A DNA stretch of 64,000 bases, taken from contig NZ_AWTC01000001.1 of NCBI RefSeq assembly GCF_000497245.1, positions 366,234 to 430,233 on the forward strand. Direction: 5' to 3'. This document shows positions 9,787-17,701 of this stretch, piece after piece (positions within the stretch are counted from its first letter, which is position 1; every line of letters begins with the position of its first letter). Source of the stretch: Sporolactobacillus laevolacticus DSM 442. GTDB taxonomy: Bacteria > Bacillota > Bacilli > Bacillales > Sporolactobacillaceae. The notes beneath the pieces are model-generated. The model was not told the DNA's origin. It was given only the letters and a program-made list of their open reading frames with translations, and made no database searches. The translations under genes and the position numbers were made by a program.

Positions 9787-10462
9787 GTTTATAACCCAAC
9801 CCTCGTACGGTTTTAATATAGAGCGGCTTCCTTGTTACATCTTCGATTTTCTCACGAAGATGGCTGACATGAACATCAACAATACGTGTGTCGCCAGCAA
9901 AGTCATAGTTCCAGACAGCATTAAGAAGCTGTTCCCGTGTGAGCACTCTTCCCTTGTGCTGCATCATGTAAACAAGCAGCTCAAACTCTTTTGGCGTCAG
10001 AACCATTTCCTCGTCCTTAAAAATCGCCTCAAAATTGTTCGGGTAAACTTTCAAATCACCGATTTTCAGTACTTCGTTCTGTTCCTGCTTACCTAAATCC
10101 GTCCGTCTCAAGATTGCTTTAACACGCGCTACCACTTCGCGCGGGCTGAAGGGTTTCGTCATGTAATCGTCAGCACCGAGCTCAAGGCCCAGTATTTTAT
10201 CGAGTTCATCGTCCTTTGCCGTCAGCATTAATATTGGAACAAACCATTGTTCCTGACGAAGTTGCTTACACACATCCATCCCGTCCATTTCCGGAAGCAT
10301 CAGGTCAAGGACGATCAGGTCGGGACGCGCCTCTTTGGCAATTCGCAAAGCATCCGTCCCTTTTGTCGCAGTAATCACTTCATACCCGGCTTTTTTTAAA
10401 TTGAATGCAAGCAAGGTCACAATTGACGGCTCATCATCCACAACTAATATCTTTTTAGCCAA
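9767..10462 (-). CDS. phoP: Phosphate response regulator PhoP
   Basis: OmpR-type response regulator activated by PhoR; binds tandem TTNACA-like boxes at Pho-regulon promoters. The receiver domain starts AKKILVVDDEPSIV, with the phospho-acceptor Asp in LIVLDLMLPEMDG and a conserved Lys in DYMTKPFSPRE; the C-terminal winged helix contains LTPKEFELLVYM and HVSHLREKIE. TTG 10462 is chosen because AGAGGTG lies about 9 nt upstream and the protein then begins as other PhoP proteins do; in-frame GTG codons at 10471 and 10474 overlap the ribosome site. It has its own sigma-A-like promoter just upstream. Confidence 0.95.
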   Translation of the reverse strand: MAKKILVVDDEPSIVTLLAFNLKKAGYEVITATKGTDALRIAKEARPDLIVLDLMLPEMDGMDVCKQLRQEQWFVPILMLTAKDDELDKILGLELGADDYMTKPFSPREVVARVKAILRRTDLGKQEQNEVLKIGDLKVYPNNFEAIFKDEEMVLTPKEFELLVYMMQHKGRVLTREQLLNAVWNYDFAGDTRIVDVHVSHLREKIEDVTRKPLYIKTVRGLGYKLEEPKV

Positions 10463-10492
10463 AACACTCACCACCTCTTGCTTCTCTCTTTT

Positions 10493-10521
10493 ATACTATT
10501 AAGGATGTACTAAATTTTCAA
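10493..10521 (-). promoter_or_regulatory. Sigma-A-like promoter of phoP-phoR
   Basis: On the minus strand TTGAAA (10516-10521) and TAGTAT (10493-10498) are separated by 17 bp, about 30 bp before the phoP start. It would let phoPR be transcribed separately from pst. Confidence 0.7.
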
Positions 10522-10541
10522 GGAAAATAGTATAAGCGCAA

Positions 10542-10570
10542 CTAAGCCTCTGCTTTTGCCGAAGGCTTAG
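10542..10570. terminator. Hairpin between pstB and phoP, weak or partial terminator
   Basis: An 8-bp perfect stem (10542-10549 with 10563-10570) lies between the pstB stop and the phoP promoter. No good T-run follows on either strand, so it may only attenuate pst transcription or stabilise the pst mRNA 3' end. Confidence 0.4.
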
Positions 10571-10633
10571 CAATCGCAAGCTTTCTTTATCATAGCAATT
10601 TTGCGTTAAAGATTCAGCAATGAGTACCAATGA

Positions 10634-11446
10634 TTAGCCGAATCGGCCAGAAATATAATCCGATGTGCTCTTTTTCTCAGGATTTGTGAACAATGTTCTC
10701 GTTTTGCCGAATTCAATTAATTCACCCTGATAGAAGAAAGCTGTGTAATCGGCAATTCTTGCTGCCTGTTGCATGTTATGTGTGACGATGACAATCGTAT
10801 AGTCGTTTTTCAATTGAAGAAGTAATTCTTCAATTTTTGCACTAGATACTGGATCGAGCGCAGAAGTCGGTTCATCGAGCAGAATCACATCCGGTTTAAG
10901 TGCGAGTGCTCGCGCGATGCAAAGACGCTGCTGTTGTCCACCGGACAGACTCGTTGCCGAACGGTCCAGGCGATCTTTCACTTCATCCCAGAGCCCGACT
11001 TGCTGCAGACAATCTTCGGTCACTTCTTTCAGCGTCTTCTTATTACGCACACCGGCAAATCTCAATGGCAACTGGATGTTTTCACTGATTGATTTAGGAA
11101 AAGGGTTTGGCTGCTGAAAAACCATGCCGATTTCTTTGCGCAGCTGGACGACATCCACTTTAGGATTAAGGATATTGACATCTTTGTAGCTGATGGTTCC
11201 TTCACATCTCGCTGCAGGGATTAAATCATTCATTCGGTTAATTGTACGAATAAATGTTGATTTTCCGCATCCTGAAGGACCGATGAGCGCTGTAATCGAT
11301 TTTTCATGTATTGGAAGATTTACATGCTTTACCGCGTGATTATCACCGTAATAGATGTTGACATCTTCAGCGTTGATTTGAACCGGAAGATCTTTTGTCA
11401 CCGTATTATTTGAAAAAGAAACAATATTTTTCTCCATTTGTATCAT
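10634..11446 (-). CDS. pstB: Phosphate ABC transporter ATP-binding protein PstB
   Basis: ATPase of the high-affinity phosphate importer, on the cytoplasmic face of the PstC-PstA channel. Walker [10 protein letters not shown], signature [15 protein letters not shown] and Walker [13 protein letters not shown] are all intact. The 270 residues include a short N-terminal extension before the family start [15 protein letters not shown]. The ATG at 11446 follows AGGAGG at 7 nt and lies 17 bp after pstA. Only one pstB is present, whereas B. subtilis has two in tandem, and no phoU follows. Confidence 0.96.
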   Translation of the reverse strand: MIQMEKNIVSFSNNTVTKDLPVQINAEDVNIYYGDNHAVKHVNLPIHEKSITALIGPSGCGKSTFIRTINRMNDLIPAARCEGTISYKDVNILNPKVDVVQLRKEIGMVFQQPNPFPKSISENIQLPLRFAGVRNKKTLKEVTEDCLQQVGLWDEVKDRLDRSATSLSGGQQQRLCIARALALKPDVILLDEPTSALDPVSSAKIEELLLQLKNDYTIVIVTHNMQQAARIADYTAFFYQGELIEFGKTRTLFTNPEKKSTSDYISGRFG

Positions 11447-11462
11447 GATAACTCCTCCTATT

Positions 11463-12347
11463 TTATCTTCCCGAAAGTTTTTGATTAATCACTTTACCCA
11501 GTGCGCGAGCAAACAGGTTAAACAAGAGTACACAAATCACAAGCACTGCAGCCGAACCGTTCGCAATCGTCTGAACGTCAGGCATGATTCCTCCTGTATT
11601 GACAGCCCAAATATGAACCGAAAGCGTTTCGGCTGATCGGAACAGGTTGAGTGGCGAATTCGGAGCCGCAGGATTCCAATTGCCGAAATCAAGATCAGGC
11701 GTTGAAAGACCGGCAGTGAATAAAAGTGCTGCTGACTCACCAAACACACGGCCAGCGGATAAGATGATACCTGTCAGAATGCTTGGAAATGCCGCGGGAA
11801 GCAAAATAGTCTTAATGGTATGCCAATGCGTGAGACCCAGAGCCAGGCCGCCTTCTTTCTGGTGACGCGACAAGGAGTTGAACCCGTCTTCGGTAACGCG
11901 GACAATCACTGGCAAGTTGAAGACGGTCAGTGCAAGCGCACCGGAAAATACAGAAAATTTAAATCCAAAATAATTCACGAACACAAGCATACCAAACATG
12001 CCGACAACGATTGAAGGTAGTGAGGCCAAAACCTCAACGCATGTTCTGATAAAAGAAGTTAGCCTACCTGGTTTCGCGTATTCAGCTAGGTATATTCCTC
12101 CACTCACACCAATTGGCACCGTTAACAGCATTGTAATAATCAAAACATAAAAGGAGTTCCAAAGCTGATCTTTAATGCCTCCGCCTGCGAGAAAAGGACT
12201 TGATGAAGTCGTAAGAAAATGCCAAGAGATACTTGATACACCTTTTACAAGAATATAACCCAGCAATGTTGCCAGAATACCAGCCATGACCGCCGCACAC
12301 AGAATAATGAGGGATAACGCGATCCGATTTGTGACTTTGCTGTTCAT
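11463..12347 (-). CDS. pstA: Phosphate ABC transporter permease PstA
   Basis: One of two membrane permeases of the phosphate importer. Hydrophobic segments fit six transmembrane helices, and the cytoplasmic coupling region ([22 protein letters not shown]) has the EAA-loop pattern of ABC permeases. The ATG at 12347 overlaps the pstC stop (TGATG) with AGGAGG 8 nt upstream. The product has 294 residues. Confidence 0.95.
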   Translation of the reverse strand: MNSKVTNRIALSLIILCAAVMAGILATLLGYILVKGVSSISWHFLTTSSSPFLAGGGIKDQLWNSFYVLIITMLLTVPIGVSGGIYLAEYAKPGRLTSFIRTCVEVLASLPSIVVGMFGMLVFVNYFGFKFSVFSGALALTVFNLPVIVRVTEDGFNSLSRHQKEGGLALGLTHWHTIKTILLPAAFPSILTGIILSAGRVFGESAALLFTAGLSTPDLDFGNWNPAAPNSPLNLFRSAETLSVHIWAVNTGGIMPDVQTIANGSAAVLVICVLLFNLFARALGKVINQKLSGR

Positions 12348-13309
12348 CACGCATTCCTCCTTCTTGACAAGAACCGAATAATAACAATAAACACATAGGA
12401 GATCAACAACAAAATAAATCCGAGTGACCAGAGCGCATCATTCAAGATACTTCCGGTTGTAGTATGCCCCATGCTTAACGTAATAATGGTTGTTAATGTT
12501 GCAGATGGATCAAATATGGACTTAGGAAGAGTAACGACGTTCCCAATTACCATTTGAACAGCAAGCGCTTCGCCAAATGCGCGAGACATGCCGAGCACAA
12601 TCGCTGTTACAAGACTTGAGCCGGCTGCCGGAATGACCACTCGCCAGATCGTCTGCCATTTCGTTGCACCAATTGCATATGATGCTTGACGAAGTGAATC
12701 AGGTACCGCACGAATACTATCTGCCGCGATACTGGCTACTGTCGGGAGGATCATGATACCGACTACAATAGCGCCTGCTAATAGATTAAATCCGGATCCG
12801 CCAAAATGTACACGCATAAAAGGAACAATGAGCGATAAACCGATTAAGCCGTAAACAACTGAAGGAATGCCAACCAAAATTTCAATAATCGGCTGCATCA
12901 CTTTGGTTCCCCATTTTTTTGCAAGTTCTGCCATAAAAATTGCCGTTCCAATGGCTATTGGTGTTGCGATCAAGGCTGCCAGAAAAGTGACAGCCATGGA
13001 ACCAAAGATAAACGGAAATGCGCCAAATGAGGGGTTTTGTGCGCGATCCGGATACCATTGTGTTCCGGTTATAAATGTCCAAAAATTCAAGTGATCAACA
13101 ACAAACGAGCGCAGTCCTTGAATAGTTAAGAAGAGAGTGATTGCAGTCACAGCTACAATCATTAATATCGCACTGCTATAAATCAGGACTTTTCCCCTGC
13201 TCTCGCTTGTTCGATCCGTCAGTCGCCAAAACAGTCCTTTCTCATTAATGAGCTTCGACTTACTGGCTGTTGCCGTTGCCGGATCCATTGCCACTTTGCC
13301 GATTTTCAT
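12347..13309 (-). CDS. pstC: Phosphate ABC transporter permease PstC
   Basis: Partner permease of PstA. About six hydrophobic helices follow an N-terminal cytosolic stretch of about 45 residues, and the coupling motif is GATKWQTIWRVVIPAAGSSLVTA. The start is placed at ATG 13309, 5 nt after GAGGTG; a GTG two codons upstream would sit on the ribosome site. It is separated from pstS by about 130 bp containing a strong stem-loop, and overlaps pstA. Confidence 0.95.
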   Translation of the reverse strand: MKIGKVAMDPATATASKSKLINEKGLFWRLTDRTSESRGKVLIYSSAILMIVAVTAITLFLTIQGLRSFVVDHLNFWTFITGTQWYPDRAQNPSFGAFPFIFGSMAVTFLAALIATPIAIGTAIFMAELAKKWGTKVMQPIIEILVGIPSVVYGLIGLSLIVPFMRVHFGGSGFNLLAGAIVVGIMILPTVASIAADSIRAVPDSLRQASYAIGATKWQTIWRVVIPAAGSSLVTAIVLGMSRAFGEALAVQMVIGNVVTLPKSIFDPSATLTTIITLSMGHTTTGSILNDALWSLGFILLLISYVFIVIIRFLSRRRNA

Positions 13310-13355
13310 CCTCACACCTCATTTTTCAGTTATTCATAGACGCCCATATGACGAC

Positions 13356-13384
13356 AAGCGGGAGGTCAGAAACCATTCCCGCTT
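13356..13384 (-). promoter_or_regulatory. Stem-loop between pstS and pstC
   Basis: Perfect 8-bp stem (13356-13363 with 13377-13384), loop 13 nt, in the pstS-pstC gap and without a T-run. Such stems after the binding-protein gene of ABC operons often stabilise the upstream mRNA or reduce readthrough, giving more binding protein than permease; that role is inferred. Confidence 0.5.
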
Positions 13385-13440
13385 AAGCCGTCATCGGACT
13401 TCTTACTTTATTTAATTAATACCCGTTTTTTAAAGGGTAA

Positions 13441-14379
13441 TTATTTATCCGATTGTTTTCCAGTTGCATCGCGTTGAACTTTCATATCATTCACGGAGAG
13501 GTAACCTTGAGCTGGTACATCCTTCGTTTGTACTGCATCACTCATGATAAAGTCGAGGAATGCTTTAACCAGTTTCGAAGGTTCACCTTTCGTATACATG
13601 TGTTCATAAGCCCAAACTGGGAACTTACCAGAAGCTACGTTGTCATCGTTCGCTTCAACACCATCGATAGAAAGTTTTACAACTGATGAATCGTTTGCAG
13701 TGAAGTAAGAGAGTGCCATGTAGCCGATCGCTCCAGGCGTTTCAGAGATAATTTTCTTTACTGTGTTCGTTGAATCTTGGGTAATGCCTTCTGCCGGAGT
13801 CTTGTTATCAAGTGCGAACTGGTCGAATGTCGCACGAGTTCCGGATCCATCAGGACGGTTAACCAGGGTAATCTTCAGGTCTTTACCGCCAACTTCTTTC
13901 CAGTTTTTCACCTTACCGGTAAATACAGCTTGCAAATCTTTTTTCGACAGATTCTTCACGCCGGCTTTCGGGTTAACTGCTGCTGTCATACCAACAACTG
14001 CTACCTGATAATCTTTCAGCGCTTTTGCATCGATGTTTGATTTGCTTTCAGCGAAAACGTCCGACATACCGATATCAAAGTTACCAGCCTGTGCTTCGCT
14101 TAAACCGGTACCACTGCCTCCGCCCTGCACTTCAATCTGAACATTAGGATTTTTATCCATAAATTCTTTTGCTGCTTGAGCTGCCAATGGTTGTAATGCT
14201 GTCGAACCGCCGATTGTGATTTTTCCGGATAGTGCTTCAGTTGAAGAACTGGAATCCGATTTAGAAGAACTGCTGCTGTCTGATGAACCGCTCGAGCTCC
14301 CATTTCCACAAGCACTAAGTATGAGTGTTAATGAAAGAACAAGAGCAAGTCCAATGGCAAGCAAGTTTTTCTTTTTCAT
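13441..14379 (-). CDS. pstS: Phosphate-binding lipoprotein PstS
   Basis: Extracellular phosphate receptor of the Pst importer. It has a lipoprotein signal peptide with lipobox LSAC (Cys24), then a Ser-rich linker to about residue 50, then the periplasmic-binding fold. The phosphate-contact regions are GGSTALQPLA, GGGSGTGLSEAQAG and NRPDGSGTRATFDQF. The 312-residue length is typical. It is the first gene of pstSCAB, directly downstream of a Pho-box array. Confidence 0.96.
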   Translation of the reverse strand: MKKKNLLAIGLALVLSLTLILSACGNGSSSGSSDSSSSSKSDSSSSTEALSGKITIGGSTALQPLAAQAAKEFMDKNPNVQIEVQGGGSGTGLSEAQAGNFDIGMSDVFAESKSNIDAKALKDYQVAVVGMTAAVNPKAGVKNLSKKDLQAVFTGKVKNWKEVGGKDLKITLVNRPDGSGTRATFDQFALDNKTPAEGITQDSTNTVKKIISETPGAIGYMALSYFTANDSSVVKLSIDGVEANDDNVASGKFPVWAYEHMYTKGEPSKLVKAFLDFIMSDAVQTKDVPAQGYLSVNDMKVQRDATGKQSDK

Positions 14380-14426
14380 AAGAACATTTCCCCCTCAGAG
14401 TGTTGAGTCACCTTATTGCACTTCTT

Positions 14427-14480
14427 ATAATAAGGCTTGATTTTTAAACGCATATAAACGAATTGTAAAGGTTTTGTAAA
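14427..14480 (-). promoter_or_regulatory. PhoP-box array and promoter of the pst operon
   Basis: On the minus strand four hexamers TTTACA, TTTACA, TTTATA and TTAAAA lie at 14475-14480, 14464-14469, 14453-14458 and 14442-14447, each 11 bp apart. This is the known layout of Bacillus PhoP~P sites (TTNAYA-like, 5-bp spacers). A TATTAT -10 candidate lies at 14427-14432, about 48 bp before pstS. The last box occupies roughly the -35 position. Confidence 0.8.
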
Positions 14481-14570
14481 GGCGAAAATTGTCGTTCTTT
14501 AACCTTTATAAATAGGATTTGCTACAATCCATCCGATCATGCGTTTTTCAGCAAGCTTTTTACAAAGTAC

Positions 14571-14608
14571 AAAAAAGCGAGATTAGGCTCTTTACCCTCC
14601 TCGCTTTT
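14571..14608 (-). terminator. Second tandem terminator after icd
   Basis: Stem of 9 bp (14600-14608 with 14573-14581) followed on the minus strand by six T. It backs up the icd terminator and insulates pst from the upstream citZ/icd transcription. Confidence 0.65.
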
Positions 14609-14624
14609 CTGGTTTTCCATTCAT

Positions 14625-14658
14625 CAAAAAACAGGCTTCCTAGATTAGGACAGCCTGT
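14625..14658 (-). terminator. Rho-independent terminator of icd
   Basis: Hairpin with arms 14652-14658 and 14631-14637 plus an inner TCCTA/TAGGA stem, followed by six T on the minus strand, 45 bp after the icd stop. Confidence 0.8.
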
Positions 14659-14703
14659 ATGAGTTAATGCAGCAATGAACATGTGAACTTAGAAAAATTA
14701 AAC

Positions 14704-15972
14704 TTAGAGATTCTTAATCAAGGCATCGGCGAACTCTGAGCATTTCACTTCGGTCGCTCCTTCCATAAGTCTTGCAAAGTCATAAGTGACTACTTTACTG
14801 GAAATCGTTTTTTCAATCGCATTAATAATTAATTTCGCCGGTTCATACCACTTCAGATGTTCAAACATCAGTACCCCCGATAAAATGACAGAAGAAGGAT
14901 TCACCTTGTCTAACCCCGCATATTTAGGAGCAGTACCATGTGTTGCTTCAAAAAGGGCGATTCCAGTTTCATAATTGATGTTTGCACCTGGGGCAATGCC
15001 AATACCGCCAACCTGGGCAGCCAGTGCATCTGAGATATAGTCTCCATCAAGGTTCATCGTTGCAACGACATCGTATTCACTAGGACGCGTCAGAATCTGT
15101 TGCAGAAAATTATCCGCAATAGCATCTTTGATAAGAATTCGTCCTTCAGACAGCGCCTGACTTTGTGCCTTATTCGCTGCATCCTTACCTTGTTCAGCAG
15201 CGATTGCATCATACTGTTTCCAGGTAAACGTCTGTTCTGGAAATTCTCGTTCAGCTAGCGCGTAACCCCAGTTTTTAAATGCGCCTTCAGTGAATTTCAT
15301 TATATTGCCTTTATGAACGAGCGTGACACTCTTGCGACCTTCATTAATGGCATATTTTATCGCGGCACGCACTAGACGATCAGTTCCCTCTTTTGATATC
15401 GGTTTAATGCCGATACCGGATGTTTCAGGGAAACGGATCTTCTTAACCTTCATGTCATTCTGAAGAAAATTAATCACTTTTTGAGCTTCAAGTGTGCCGG
15501 ATTCAAATTCGATACCAGCATAGATATCTTCCGTGTTCTCTCTGAAGATCACCATATCTACCAATTCCGGATGTTTCACCGGGCTTGGAACACCTTCGAA
15601 GTATCGAACAGGGCGCAAGCACGTAAATAAATCGAGCTGCTGGCGTAACGCGACATTAAGAGAGCGAATACCGCCTCCTACAGGCGTTGTCAGAGGTCCT
15701 TTTATCGCAATCACATATTGATTAATGGCGTCAATCGTCTCCTGAGGAAGCCATTCTCCTGAAAGATCAAAGGCTTTTTGACCGGTCAATACTTCTTTCC
15801 AGACAATCTTTTTCTCGCCGTTATACGCTTTCTCCACGGCAGCGTTAAAAACACGTGAAGCCGCACGCCAAATATCCGGCCCTATTCCATCACCTTCAAT
15901 ATAAGGAATAATCGGATGGTTTGGTACGTTAAGAATGCCATTTTCTACAGTAATTTGTTCTCCTTGTGTCAC
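14704..15972 (-). CDS. icd: NADP-dependent isocitrate dehydrogenase
   Basis: Oxidatively decarboxylates isocitrate to 2-oxoglutarate with NADP, giving the glutamate precursor. The family start region [25 protein letters not shown], the substrate loop near [14 protein letters not shown] and the metal-binding [15 protein letters not shown] are present. GTG 15972 with GGAGG 8 nt upstream gives 422 residues, as in B. subtilis; a frame reaching 16149 adds unrelated residues. Unlike B. subtilis, 328 bp separate it from citZ, and no mdh follows. A GTGTGAA palindrome lies 110 bp upstream. Probable role: feeding glutamate synthesis, since no other TCA-cycle genes are visible here. Confidence 0.95.
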   Translation of the reverse strand: MTQGEQITVENGILNVPNHPIIPYIEGDGIGPDIWRAASRVFNAAVEKAYNGEKKIVWKEVLTGQKAFDLSGEWLPQETIDAINQYVIAIKGPLTTPVGGGIRSLNVALRQQLDLFTCLRPVRYFEGVPSPVKHPELVDMVIFRENTEDIYAGIEFESGTLEAQKVINFLQNDMKVKKIRFPETSGIGIKPISKEGTDRLVRAAIKYAINEGRKSVTLVHKGNIMKFTEGAFKNWGYALAEREFPEQTFTWKQYDAIAAEQGKDAANKAQSQALSEGRILIKDAIADNFLQQILTRPSEYDVVATMNLDGDYISDALAAQVGGIGIAPGANINYETGIALFEATHGTAPKYAGLDKVNPSSVILSGVLMFEHLKWYEPAKLIINAIEKTISSKVVTYDFARLMEGATEVKCSEFADALIKNL

Positions 15973-16081
15973 AACATGTACCTCCAGACCTTTAATAGTA
16001 TGGCCATGCAAAAACATTTGATCGTAATTAATCTCATCAAGGCTTTGTTCTTTGGCTTGTGATTTAGCAAACGTCAAATGC

Positions 16082-16099
16082 GTGTGAAATACTTCACAC
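16082..16099. promoter_or_regulatory. Rex-like palindrome upstream of icd
   Basis: Perfect inverted repeat GTGTGAAATACTTCACAC. Its core TGTGAA-N4-TTCACA is that of the NADH-responsive repressor Rex (consensus TTGTGAA-N4-TTCACAA), differing in the outermost base pair. It lies 110 bp before icd in the citZ-icd gap. The regulator assignment is inferred. Confidence 0.5.
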
Positions 16100-16209
16100 C
16101 ATAATTCAACAATTATCCAACCAGAACTGCTCAATGAATGAAAAAACAATCACAGAGTGATTAATATTGCTCATCTTTATTAACTATAGTATAACAGGTT
16201 TTCCATTGG

Positions 16210-16251
16210 TGCATTGCTGATCTGTGTGTATTGACACAGTTCCGTAATGCA
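16210..16251. other. Imperfect 42-nt dyad downstream of citZ
   Basis: Nested arms TGCATT/AATGCA (16210-16215, 16246-16251) and CTGTGT/ACACAG (16222-16227, 16234-16239) with equal 6-nt internal gaps. There is no T-run, so it is not a canonical terminator. The rest of the 15973-16300 gap holds the palindrome at 16082 and no gene. Confidence 0.4.
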
Positions 16252-16300
16252 TATATTTTGTATGTGCCGACAGGTTCGGTTAATTTCGAATTCATTAAAT

Positions 16301-17416
16301 TTACCGCTGTGCCATGGGTGTAACCCGTCGCAATCTTGGTCCGTTGTACTCTGCGCGAGGACGAATCAGCCGATTGTCGTTGTACTGTTCCAAAATATGT
16401 GCCGCCCATCCTGACGTTCTGCTGATTGCAAAGACCGGAGTGAACAAATCATGGTCAATCCCTAAAATATGATAAAGAGTCGCAGAATAAAAGTCCGTAT
16501 TCGGTAGCAGCCCTTTTTTCTCTTTCATAAGGATTTCAATTTTCAGCGACATATCATACAGCCGACTATCTCCACTCATCTCGCTGAGTGTTCTAGCCAT
16601 TGTCTTTAAAATTTTCGCACGCGGATCGCCATTTTTATATACGCGATGACCAAAGCCCATGATCTTCTTTTTATTTTCAAGAGCGTTCAAAATGTAATCA
16701 TCTACCCACTCAATCGATCCGATACGTTCAAGCATACGCATTACCTGCTCATTAGCACCACCATGAAGCGGACCTTTTAAAGCTCCGATCGCTGAAGTAA
16801 TGCCCGAGTACATATCTGAAAGTGTGGCAACACAAACTCGTGCTGTAAATGTAGATGCATTCAACTCATGATCAGCGTGAAGGACTAACGCTTTATCAAA
16901 CATCTGCGCTTCAACTTCTGATGGCACCCGATCTTTCAGCATATATAAAAAATTGGCTGCATAACTAAGCGATTTATTCGGCACTACAGGTTGCAAACCC
17001 TGTCTGATACGCGCAAATCCAGCCACAAGGGTAGCAATTTTTGCCTGCAGCTTGATCGCTTTTTCTTTATTTGACTGTTTATCCATCAACTCGGCATCGG
17101 GATCATATATACCCAGAGTCGAGATAGCGGTTCTGAGGACGGCCATTGGATGCACGGTTTCAAGCGGATAATTTTTCATAAACTCAAAAAGTTCATTTGG
17201 AACGCTTGCATTTTCAGCAAGTTCGGCTTTAAAAGCTTGAAGCTGGTCTGCTGTGGGAAGTTCACCATTCCACAACAAATAAATCGTTTCTTCAAATGTT
17301 GACTGTTCGGCTAAATCCTGAATGCTGTAACCACGGTAAGTCAGCACATCATCTTTGATTGAACTGATTGCTGAGGTTGTTGCAACAACGCCCTCTAAAC
17401 CTCTCGTCGTTGTCAA
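16301..17416 (-). CDS. citZ: Citrate synthase
   Basis: Condenses oxaloacetate and acetyl-CoA into citrate. The catalytic motifs include HADHELNASTFTAR, GALKGPLHGGANE and GFGHRVYKNGDPRAK, the last two holding the active-site His residues, and the aspartate lies in the C-terminal TDFYSATLYHILG region. The 371-residue length is that of CitZ. The start codon is TTG 17416, 6 nt after GGGAGGGG. A CcpA-like cre site lies 40-54 bp upstream, in line with catabolite repression of citZ in Bacillus. Confidence 0.95.
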   Translation of the reverse strand: MTTTRGLEGVVATTSAISSIKDDVLTYRGYSIQDLAEQSTFEETIYLLWNGELPTADQLQAFKAELAENASVPNELFEFMKNYPLETVHPMAVLRTAISTLGIYDPDAELMDKQSNKEKAIKLQAKIATLVAGFARIRQGLQPVVPNKSLSYAANFLYMLKDRVPSEVEAQMFDKALVLHADHELNASTFTARVCVATLSDMYSGITSAIGALKGPLHGGANEQVMRMLERIGSIEWVDDYILNALENKKKIMGFGHRVYKNGDPRAKILKTMARTLSEMSGDSRLYDMSLKIEILMKEKKGLLPNTDFYSATLYHILGIDHDLFTPVFAISRTSGWAAHILEQYNDNRLIRPRAEYNGPRLRRVTPMAQR

Positions 17417-17456
17417 ATTGATCCCCTCCCAGAAACACTTCCTGTTCCCTTAACAA

Positions 17457-17470
17457 TGTAAGCGTTTGAT
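17457..17470. promoter_or_regulatory. cre-like CcpA site upstream of citZ
   Basis: TGTAAGCGTTTGAT has a perfect left half-site of the cre consensus and 11 of 14 matches overall. It lies between citZ and the divergent ytvI, and CcpA is encoded at 53990-54988. Confidence 0.45.
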
Positions 17471-17536
17471 TTTAAATGTTCTTAGAAAAACAAACACAGT
17501 CTGTTCTTAGACAGGTCGAACGATCCAGCCTGCTTT

Positions 17537-17566
17537 TTGACACCTAATCTTAAATGCTTTTGATAA
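17537..17566 (+). promoter_or_regulatory. Candidate sigma-A promoter for ytvI
   Basis: TTGACA (17537-17542), 18-bp spacer, TGATAA (17561-17566), reading toward ytvI with a leader of about 130 nt. Confidence 0.4.
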
Positions 17567-17701
17567 ATCATTAATTTGATTATATCCGCTAGCGCCGACT
17601 TTGTGAATTATAACCCTTTTATTCATTGTTCAATCACTGTCTGTGAAAGCATAATTCCCCATTTGTCGCATATCCATAGACATAAGGTGGGAGATGAGGA
17701 C

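Noticed and set aside
17421-17535. Sigma-A promoter of citZ
   Set aside because: TAAAAT-like -10 sequences exist but no -35 at proper spacing was convincing.
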